Positions 58,450 through 64,000 of a stretch of DNA of 64,000 bases are shown one piece after another. Position 1 is the stretch's first letter, and the number at the start of each line of letters is the position of its first letter. Source of the DNA: JAIBJN01 sp963775395 (GTDB lineage: Bacteria > Actinomycetota > Thermoleophilia > Gaiellales > Gaiellaceae); the NCBI GenBank assembly GCA_963775395.1, contig CAVZIX010000014.1, forward strand, positions 124,001 to 188,000, given 5' to 3'. A program made the position numbers and the translations under genes. Below the pieces are notes generated by a model that made no database searches, was not told the origin of the DNA, and was given only the letters and a program-made list of their open reading frames with translations.

Positions 58450-59844
58450 TTGAGCCGCGAAATGTTCTTCCGGCAGGTGCTTCACGAGGATCTCGGGTGC
58501 GCCTCCTACGTCGTCGCCGACGGCGGGGAGGCGGCGGTCATCGACCCGAAATGGGACGTCGAGGCCTACCTCGAGCTCGCCGAGGAGCACGGGTTTCGGA
58601 TCGCGCACGTCCTCGAGACGCACAACCACGCCGATCACGTGTCCGGCAAGGGGCGGCTGGCGAAGGCGACCGGAGCGACCATCCACGTCCCTGCGACGGC
58701 CGGCGTCGAGTTCGGCCACGAGCCGATCGCGGACGCCGACACGGTCTCGGTCGGCGAGGTCGTCATCACGGCGCTGACGACACCCGGGCACCGACCCGAG
58801 CACACGGCCTACCTCGTCGCCGACGGCAGCAGGGGCGAGGAGCCCTGGCTCGTCGTCACCGGCGACTCCCTCTTCGTCGGCGACGTCGCGCGGCCCGACC
58901 TGGCCGTCGACCCGGAGGAGGGCGCGCGCGGGCTCTTCGCCTCGTTGAAGCGGCTCCTGGCGCTCGACGACTTCGCCGAGGTATGGCCGGGCCACATCGG
59001 CGGGTCGTTGTGCGGCGGCGCGGGGATGAGCGAGAAGCCGGTCACGACGATCGGGTTCGAGCGCCGCTTCAACCGGCTGCTGGCCCGCGACGACGAGGAC
59101 GGCTTCGTCCGCGCGCTCACGGGCAACCTTGCCCACCAGCCGCCGAACTTCAAGCGCATCGTCGCGCTGAACCGGGGCCCGCTGCTCACCGAGCCGCAGC
59201 CGCTCGACCTGCTGGCGCCTGCCGCGGTGAAGGACCGGCTCGACGCCGGCGCGACTCTGCTCGACGGGCGGGACACGCGCGAGTTCGATGCGGTGCACGT
59301 CCCGGGCTCCATCAACGTGACCATGGTCAGGGCGGCCGTGGGGACCCGGGCCGCCTGGGTCGTGGACGCCGAGAGCGACGTGGTCGTCGCGGCTGCGAGC
59401 GACGAGGAGGCGCGCCGGATGGGGCGACTGCTGGAAGCCGTGGGCTTCCGCCAGATCGCGGGCGTGCTGGCCGGCGGCGCCGATGCCTGGCGCGACGCGG
59501 GTTTTCCGGTCGAGTCGACCGCTGCGATCGACATCCCCGAGCTCGCCGACAGGCTCAGGCGCGGGGACGTCCGCCTCCTCGATGTCCGCGATGAGGAGGA
59601 ATGGGACGAGGGCCACGTCGACGGCTCGCTGCACGTTCCCTACCACGATTTGCGCGACGGGCTCCCAGAGGAGCTGCGCAACGGGGGCACGCCGCTGGCG
59701 GTGGCGTGCTCGGCGGGAAACCGCAGCTCGATCGCGGTCTCGCTCCTCCGCCGGGCAGGGGTGGACGACGTCATCCACGTCGCCGACGGCGGCATCGCGG
59801 AGCTTCCCGAGGCGGGGATCGAGCTCGTTCGCGGAAGGCCGTAG
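58450..59844 (+). CDS. MBL-fold / rhodanese fusion (persulfide dioxygenase-like)
   Basis: 464 residues from TTG 58450; ATG 58462 is also possible. MBL domain: HVLETHNHADHVSG, TPGHRPEH, VTGDSLFVGDVARPD, VWPGHIGGSLCGG, the ETHE1/CstB type iron site. Two rhodanese domains follow: the first (LLDGRDTREFDAVHVPGS) lacks the catalytic Cys, the second (LLDVRDEEEW, VACSAGNRSS) keeps it. Likely acts on persulfides with oxygen. Confidence 0.85.
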   Translation: MSREMFFRQVLHEDLGCASYVVADGGEAAVIDPKWDVEAYLELAEEHGFRIAHVLETHNHADHVSGKGRLAKATGATIHVPATAGVEFGHEPIADADTVSVGEVVITALTTPGHRPEHTAYLVADGSRGEEPWLVVTGDSLFVGDVARPDLAVDPEEGARGLFASLKRLLALDDFAEVWPGHIGGSLCGGAGMSEKPVTTIGFERRFNRLLARDDEDGFVRALTGNLAHQPPNFKRIVALNRGPLLTEPQPLDLLAPAAVKDRLDAGATLLDGRDTREFDAVHVPGSINVTMVRAAVGTRAAWVVDAESDVVVAAASDEEARRMGRLLEAVGFRQIAGVLAGGADAWRDAGFPVESTAAIDIPELADRLRRGDVRLLDVRDEEEWDEGHVDGSLHVPYHDLRDGLPEELRNGGTPLAVACSAGNRSSIAVSLLRRAGVDDVIHVADGGIAELPEAGIELVRGRP

Positions 59845-59900
59845 TTAAGGAGGGTCCACGCCAGGCGGCATGCGGGCGCTTGCTACACTCGGCCGCGCAG

Positions 59901-59974
59901 GGCGGCGTAGCTCAGCTGGTTAGAGCAGCGGAATCATAATCCGTGTGTCGTAGGTTCGAGTCCTACCGCCGCTA
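59901..59974 (+). tRNA. tRNA-Met (anticodon CAT)
   Basis: Cloverleaf by eye: acceptor GGCGGCG / CGCCGCT with a G-U end pair, D-stem GCTC/GAGC, anticodon stem GCGGA/TCCGT, loop ATCATAA, T-arm GTAGG-TTCGAGT-CCTAC. CCA is not encoded. The stem lacks the three G-C pairs of the initiator, so elongator Met is likely; an Ile2 (lysidine) identity cannot be excluded. Confidence 0.9.
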
Positions 59975-60010
59975 CCTGGAGACCTCTCTCGAGACGAAGG
60001 CGAACAGACG

Positions 60011-60172
60011 ATGGCAACCGGAGTACGAGTCGCGATCACGCTCGCGTGCACGGAGTGCAAGCGGCGCAACTATCAGAGTCAGAAGTCGAAGCGGAACACG
60101 CCTGACCGCTTCGAGGCGAAGAAGTACTGCCGTTGGTGCAGCAGCCACACGCTGCACAGGGAGACCAGGTAG
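60011..60172 (+). CDS. rpmG: Ribosomal protein L33
   Basis: 53 residues. Two CxxC pairs (CTEC, CRWC) of the zinc-ribbon form; TLACTECKRRNYQSQKSKRN and KYCRWCSSHTLHRE are the L33 pattern. Starts with the standard secE-upstream position. Too short to appear among long ORFs. Confidence 0.93.
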   Translation: MATGVRVAITLACTECKRRNYQSQKSKRNTPDRFEAKKYCRWCSSHTLHRETR

Positions 60173-60499
60173 TTGGCACGTCCCTCGCGCACCCGCCGGA
60201 AGCGCAGCGATTTCCAGGCTCCGGCTCAATCGGAGCGCGCCCGCGCGCGCACGCGGCAGGTCAAGCCTGCCGGTCAGCCGAAGAGCCAGACGGGCCAGAA
60301 GCGCGAGCGCCGGGGCGGCCTGCGGGCGTTCATCGGCGAGTCCTACGCCGAGCTCCGCAAGGTCGACTGGCCCGGCCGCACGCAGCTGATCAGCGCGACA
60401 GTCGTCGTCATCATCGCCGTCGCCATCGTCGGCGCCTACCTGTTCGTGGTCGACTGGGGGCTCCAGCGGTTCGTCCGCGACGTCCTCCTGGGTCTCTGA
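60173..60499 (+). CDS. secE: Preprotein translocase subunit SecE
   Basis: 108 residues, TTG start directly after the rpmG stop. Basic N-terminal half, then FIGESYAELRKVDWPGRTQLISATVVVIIAV-type SecE core with one helix (quoted in part). Partner of SecY in the translocon. Confidence 0.9.
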   Translation: MARPSRTRRKRSDFQAPAQSERARARTRQVKPAGQPKSQTGQKRERRGGLRAFIGESYAELRKVDWPGRTQLISATVVVIIAVAIVGAYLFVVDWGLQRFVRDVLLGL

Positions 60500-60506
60500 G
60501 GCGCGC

Positions 60507-61037
60507 ATGTTCCGCTGGTACGTGATCAACACCTACTCTGGCCACGAGAACAAGGTCAAGACGAACCTCGAGCACCGCATCGTCTCGATGAACCAGCAGC
60601 CTCGCTTCCGGCGCGTCGTCGTGCCGACGGAGCAGGTCGTGGAGACGAAGGACGGCCAGAAGGTGCAGACCGAGAAGCGCGTGCTCCCCGGCTACGTGCT
60701 CGTCAACATGGACATGTCGGACGAGGCGTGGACGGTCGTGAAGAACACGCCGGGCGTGACGGGGTTCGTGGGCTCGGGGACGAAGCCTGTGCCGCTGTCC
60801 CAGCCCGAGGTCGACCGCATCCTGCACACGGCCACGGCGGCCGCCGAGAGGCCGCGCACCGCCGTCGAGTTCGAGCTCGGCGAGACGGTGAAGATCACCC
60901 AGGGCTCGCTGTCGGACTTCGACGGCGAAGTCATCGACGTCAACGCAGACCAGCAGAAGCTCAAGGTGCTCGTGAACATCTTCGAGCGCCAGACGCCCGT
61001 CGAGGTGAGCTTCGACCAGGTCAAGAAGATGGACTGA
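60507..61037 (+). CDS. nusG: Transcription antitermination factor NusG
   Basis: 176 residues. WYVINTYSGHENKVKTNLEHR, LPGYVLVNMDMSD, TGFVGSGTKPVPLSQPEV and KOW motif ETVKITQGSLSDFDGEV. Binds RNA polymerase and couples to the ribosome. Standard secE-nusG order. Confidence 0.97.
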   Translation: MFRWYVINTYSGHENKVKTNLEHRIVSMNQQPRFRRVVVPTEQVVETKDGQKVQTEKRVLPGYVLVNMDMSDEAWTVVKNTPGVTGFVGSGTKPVPLSQPEVDRILHTATAAAERPRTAVEFELGETVKITQGSLSDFDGEVIDVNADQQKLKVLVNIFERQTPVEVSFDQVKKMD

Positions 61038-61048
61038 GGCAACGAGGA

Positions 61049-61474
61049 ATGGCGAAGAAGGTTCTGACACTCATCAAGCTCCAGATCCCCGGCGGGCAGG
61101 CCAACCCGGCGCCCCCGGTCGGTCCCGCGCTGGGTCAGCACGGGGTCAACATCATGGAGTTCTGCAAGGCGTTCAACGCCCAGACCCAGCAGGAGAACGG
61201 GCGAATCACCCCGGTGGAGATCACGGTCTTCGAGGACCGGTCGTTCACCTTCATCACGAAGACCCCGCCGGCTGCCGTCCTCATCAAGGAGGCGCTGCGG
61301 ATCGACAAGGGCTCCGGCGAGCCGAACCGCGAGAAGGTCGGGACGATCTCGTCCGCCCAGGTGCGGCAGATCGCCGAGACGAAGCTCGTCGACCTGAACG
61401 CGCGCGACGTCGACCAGGCGATGCGCATCATCGAGGGGACGGCGCGGTCGATGGGCGTGGAGGTGTCGCGGTAA
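61049..61474 (+). CDS. rplK: Ribosomal protein L11
   Basis: 141 residues. KLQIPGGQANPAPPVGPALG, NGRITPVEITVFEDRSF, FITKTPPAAVLI and the C-terminal SMGVEV. Forms the GTPase centre with L10/L12. Confidence 0.97.
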   Translation: MAKKVLTLIKLQIPGGQANPAPPVGPALGQHGVNIMEFCKAFNAQTQQENGRITPVEITVFEDRSFTFITKTPPAAVLIKEALRIDKGSGEPNREKVGTISSAQVRQIAETKLVDLNARDVDQAMRIIEGTARSMGVEVSR

Positions 61475-62205
61475 TGGCCAAGCACGGGAAGCGCTACAAC
61501 GAGGCGCGCGAGAAGATCGACCGCGAGCACGCGTACACGCCGCTCGAGGCCGTTCGGCTCCTGAAGGACGCGCCGCCCGCGAAGTTCGACGAGACGGTCG
61601 AGGTGCACTTCAATCTCGGCCTCAACGTCCGCCACGCCGACCAGCAGCTCCGCGGGACGCTGATGCTCCCGCACGGGACGGGCAAGGACGTCCGCATCGC
61701 CGTGTTCGCCGAGGGCGAGAAGGCGCGCGAGGCGGAGGAGGCCGGCGCCGACGTCGTCGGCTCCGGCGACCTCGCCGCGCAGATCGAGGAGGGCTTCGAC
61801 GACTTCGACGTCGCCATCGCCACGCCCGACATGATGGGCACGGTCGGCAAGCTCGGCCGGATCCTCGGTCCCCGCGGCAAGATGCCGAACCCGAAGACGG
61901 GCACGGTCACGATGGACATCGGCAAGGCCGTGCGCGAGTCCAAGGCGGGCAAGCTCGAGTACCGCACCGATCGCGGCGCCAACGTCCACCTCACCATCGG
62001 CCGCAAGAGCTTCGAGGAGCGCACGCTGCTCGAGAACTACGCGGCGGTCGTCGACGAGATCGTCCGCGCGCGGCCGGCGGCGGCCAAGGGCCGCTACATC
62101 CGCACGATCACCCTGACCAGCTCCATGGGCCCGGGCGTACGGGTCGACCCGGCGAGGACGCGCGAGATCACAGCCGAGCTCGAGGAGGCCCTCGCGCCGG
62201 CGTAG
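61474..62205 (+). CDS. rplA: Ribosomal protein L1
   Basis: 243 residues. YTPLEAVRLLKDAPPAKFDE, LPHGTGKDVRIAVFAEG, LGPRGKMPNPKTGTVT and TITLTSSMGPGVRV. The ATG shares its first base with the rplK stop. Confidence 0.97.
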   Translation: MAKHGKRYNEAREKIDREHAYTPLEAVRLLKDAPPAKFDETVEVHFNLGLNVRHADQQLRGTLMLPHGTGKDVRIAVFAEGEKAREAEEAGADVVGSGDLAAQIEEGFDDFDVAIATPDMMGTVGKLGRILGPRGKMPNPKTGTVTMDIGKAVRESKAGKLEYRTDRGANVHLTIGRKSFEERTLLENYAAVVDEIVRARPAAAKGRYIRTITLTSSMGPGVRVDPARTREITAELEEALAPA

Positions 62206-62212
62206 GTTTCTG

Positions 62213-62345
62213 CAACAGCCCGTCGCCCAAGACAGCCGGCGGCCCTTCGGGGCATAAGACCTGCCGAGGCGGCCCGAGAGAGACGATTCGCCTCTACTCG
62301 TGCCCGCCCGGAAGGCGGGCACGACTCGTAGGAGGAGGTGATTCG
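62213..62345 (+). promoter_or_regulatory. L10 leader (ribosomal protein autoregulatory element)
   Basis: Between rplA and rplJ: CCAAGACAGCCGGCGG, then ATAAGACCTGCCGAGGCGG, fits the L10-leader stem region that mimics the L10/L12 site of 23S rRNA; a terminal hairpin CGTGCCCGCC/GGCGGGCACG (62299-62323) precedes the ribosome site GGAGGAGG. Confidence 0.7.
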
Positions 62346-63113
62346 ATGCTGAGAAAGGACAAGGAGCAGGTCGTCACGGAGCTCGCAGAGCGGCTGCGCT
62401 CCGCCCAGACGCTCATCCTGGCCGACTACCGCGGCCTGTCGGTGAGCGAGCTGGACGAGGTGCGCACGAAGCTCCTCGAGCACGGCGCCCGGTTTCACGT
62501 CGTCAAGAACACGCTCACGAAGCGCGCGGCCGACGAGGCCGGCTTCGAGACGCTGAAGGAGCTGCTCGACGGCCCCACGGCGATCGCGTTCGTGGGCGAC
62601 GGCGACATGGTCTCCGTCGCGAAGACGCTGAGCGAGACGGCGCGCAAGACGAAGGTCCTCGAGCTCAAGGGAGGCATCCTCGAAGGCACGCCGATGGACG
62701 CGGCGCAGGTAGCCGAGCTCGCCAAGCTCCCGCCGGCCGACATCCTGCGCGGCCAGGTGTTGGGCGCGATCGTCGGCCCGCTGACCGAGATCGTCAGCCT
62801 CTTCGCTGCCCCGGTGCAGGACTTCGTCGGGTTGCTCGACGCGCGTATCGAGCAGCTCGGAGGGGAGGAGGCTCCGGCGGTGGACGCAGCGCCTGCCGAG
62901 GAGAAGGCTCCCGCCGAGGAGGCTCCCGCCGAGGAGGCTCCGGCCGACGAGCCGGCCGCCGAGGCCGAGCCCGCCGCCGAGGAAGAGCGTGCGGAGGAAG
63001 CCGACGCCGAAGCGCCGGAGGAGTCTCCTGAAGAGGCTCCCGAGGCCGCGGCCGAAGAGACTCAGGAAGACACAACCGAAGAAACATCCGAAGAGACCCA
63101 GAAGGAGGAGTAG
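62346..63113 (+). CDS. rplJ: Ribosomal protein L10 with acidic C-terminal tail
   Basis: 255 residues. Core of about 170 residues: LAERLRSAQTLILADYRGLSV, FHVVKNTLTKRA, GPTAIAFVGDGD, and the helix that holds L7/L12 dimers. About 80 further residues are Glu/Ala/Pro-rich (repeated EEAPAEEAPA), absent from most L10 proteins. The tail is a candidate unstructured binding segment. Confidence 0.93.
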   Translation: MLRKDKEQVVTELAERLRSAQTLILADYRGLSVSELDEVRTKLLEHGARFHVVKNTLTKRAADEAGFETLKELLDGPTAIAFVGDGDMVSVAKTLSETARKTKVLELKGGILEGTPMDAAQVAELAKLPPADILRGQVLGAIVGPLTEIVSLFAAPVQDFVGLLDARIEQLGGEEAPAVDAAPAEEKAPAEEAPAEEAPADEPAAEAEPAAEEERAEEADAEAPEESPEEAPEAAAEETQEDTTEETSEETQKEE

Positions 63114-63115
63114 CG

Positions 63116-63502
63116 ATGGCTGCAACTGCAGTCGACAAGGTGTTCGACGAGCTCGGAAAGATGACGGTCCTCGACCTGGTCGAGCTCAAGAAGAAGATCG
63201 AGGACGAGTGGGGCGTCACCGCCGCCGCTCCGGTTGCGGTCGCCGCCGCGGCCCCCGCGGCCGCGGGAGACGGCGCCGCCGCCGAGGAGCAGTCCGAGTT
63301 CGAGGTCGTCCTCACTGGGGCCGGCGACAAGAAGATCCAGGTGATCAAGGTCGTCCGCGCTATCACGGGCCTGGGCCTCAAGGAGGCCAAGGACCTCGTC
63401 GACGGCGCGCCCAACGCCGTCAAGGAGGGCATCGCCCGCGAGGAGGCCGACTCGATCAAGGCGCAGCTCGAGGAAGCCGGCGCCACCGTCGAGATCAAGT
63501 AG
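63116..63502 (+). CDS. rplL: Ribosomal protein L7/L12
   Basis: 128 residues: dimerisation DELGKMTVLDLVELKKKIEDEWGV, Ala-rich hinge, factor-binding EFEVVLTGAGDKKIQVIKVVR and LGLKEAKDLVDGAP. Two bases after rplJ. The usual rpoB does not follow. Confidence 0.97.
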   Translation: MAATAVDKVFDELGKMTVLDLVELKKKIEDEWGVTAAAPVAVAAAAPAAAGDGAAAEEQSEFEVVLTGAGDKKIQVIKVVRAITGLGLKEAKDLVDGAPNAVKEGIAREEADSIKAQLEEAGATVEIK

Positions 63503-63520
63503 CGGAGCGAGTCTCCGTCA

Positions 63521-63552
63521 GCGCGAGGGCCGGGGAAACCCGGCCCTCGCGC
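63521..63552 (+). terminator. Terminator of the ribosomal operon
   Basis: GCGCGAGGGCCGGG and perfect 14-bp complement with a GAAA tetraloop, 19 bases after rplL. Confidence 0.88.
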
Positions 63553-63584
63553 GTTCTCGGACACCGTCCACGGCGGCCACGTCC

Positions 63585-63597
63585 GGGGTCTGACCCC
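63585..63597. repeat. REP-like GGGGTCTGACCCC, copy 1
   Basis: Short near-perfect palindrome in a spacer with no gene; repeated at 63689-63701. Confidence 0.6.
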
Positions 63598-63688
63598 TGA
63601 CGTGGCCGGATGGGACGCGGCTCGGCGGGCCAGCGCGCCCGGTGAGCGCAGGATCCAAGCCGAGGCAGTGTCCCTTGAGGACACGGCC

Positions 63689-63701
63689 GGGGTCTGACCC
63701 C
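63689..63701. repeat. REP-like GGGGTCTGACCCC, copy 2
   Basis: Same 13-mer flanked by CC and GG so it folds into a longer hairpin; a nearby GTGTCC-CTTGA-GGACAC stem (63668-63684) adds structure. Confidence 0.6.
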
Positions 63702-63733
63702 GGACACGTTCACCGGGGACAGTCCTCGCACGC

Positions 63734-63763
63734 GAAAGCGGCCCGCGTGAGCGGGCCGCTTTC
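63734..63763. terminator. Hairpin between spacer and the right-edge gene
   Basis: GAAAGCGGCCCGC with perfect complement, loop GTGA. It lies 3' of the minus-strand gene, for which it is a terminator. Confidence 0.75.
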
Positions 63764-63787
63764 CTGAGGAGGGGTGTGGTGCGGGTG

Positions 63788-64000
63788 TTACGCGGCGGCG
63801 TCTCCGGGCTCGGCGCCGTTGTCCGGCGTCTCGCCCGGAGGGCCGCCGAAGCCGCCGCCGGAGTCCGGGCCGGGGCCCCGGAAGCGGAACTGCATGCGGT
63901 TCTCGCCGCTGGCGTTGACGAGCCTGTCGATCCCCTCGCGCAGGCGCTCGAGGATCTGGTCGGCCTGCTCTTGCGTGAGCTTCTCGTCGGCGACGGCCTC
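63788..64000 (-). CDS. 3' part of an unknown protein (cut by the window edge)
   Basis: About 70 C-terminal residues: EAVADEKLTQEQADQILERL, then a Gly/Pro-rich acidic tail ending GDAAA. LTQEQAD...LxxR resembles secreted proteins with spaced helical repeats in this lineage. Full gene not visible. Confidence 0.6.
   Translation of the reverse strand, partial: EAVADEKLTQEQADQILERLREGIDRLVNASGENRMQFRFRGPGPDSGGGFGGPPGETPDNGAEPGDAAA

Noticed and set aside
58264..59778. 504-codon minus-strand ORF across the MBL-rhodanese gene
   Set aside because: Opposite frame of a well-supported enzyme.
1..64000. CRISPR array
   Set aside because: No regularly spaced direct repeats were seen; the only short repeats are the GTTCTCAC, XRE and GGGGTCTGACCCC copies.

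Overview
The window is high-GC DNA (many GTG/TTG starts, strong codon bias) from an actinomycete-like bacterium. A type IV pilus cluster, an F420-dependent LLM-family enzyme, lipoproteins, BTAD-type regulators and several small uncharacterised actinobacterial families fit Thermoleophilia (Gaiellales or Solirubrobacterales) best. This placement is inferred from gene content, not from phylogeny.

Layout. 1-7.6 kb: type IV pilus locus (pilin, PilT, PilM, PilN, PilO, a PilP-position protein, a PilV-type prepilin, PilC) with recurring GCCGATA-type promoter motifs. 7.6-17.8 kb: an accessory island with an HNH protein, a DDE transposase gene under a LexA-type promoter, an XRE regulator and its truncated copy, a GIY-YIG/PD-(D/E)XK fusion, a second small nuclease-like protein, lipoproteins and recombination scars (chimeric ORFs, a truncated ABC ATPase). 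17.8-25.8 kb: a minus-strand membrane operon (MMPL transporter, alpha/beta hydrolase) and a LuxR-type two-component system. 25.9-29.3 kb: a membrane-bound BTAD/beta-propeller regulator divergent from a substrate-binding lipoprotein.

29.3-32.3 kb: arsenic detoxification locus with arsR, arsC and an aquaporin channel, then a convergent arsR-arsM pair. 32.4-43.5 kb: secreted repeat protein, BON and ferritin-like stress proteins, DUF6766, LLM oxidoreductase, universal stress protein, TauE, a deleted arsC remnant, and HMA/CsoR copper-type control. 43.5-55.3 kb: a frameshifted TAP-type hydrolase, formylglycine-generating enzyme, subtilisin, FAD oxidase, potassium channel, glycosyltransferase, PadR pair, MOSC protein and a zinc peptidase. 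55.3-58.3 kb: molybdate operon modEABC with an unusual tandem-palindrome operator over the start codon. 58.4-59.8 kb: MBL-rhodanese enzyme. 59.9-63.5 kb: core translation block tRNA-Met, rpmG, secE, nusG, rplK, rplA, L10 leader, rplJ, rplL. The right edge cuts a minus-strand gene.

The strongest new observation is the control region of the transposase gene at 10.84-10.98 kb. A perfect Gram-positive SOS box lies between good -35 and -10 elements, a second palindrome lies just downstream, and a hairpin buries the ribosome binding site. Nothing was computed; all identities rest on reading motifs and gene order.
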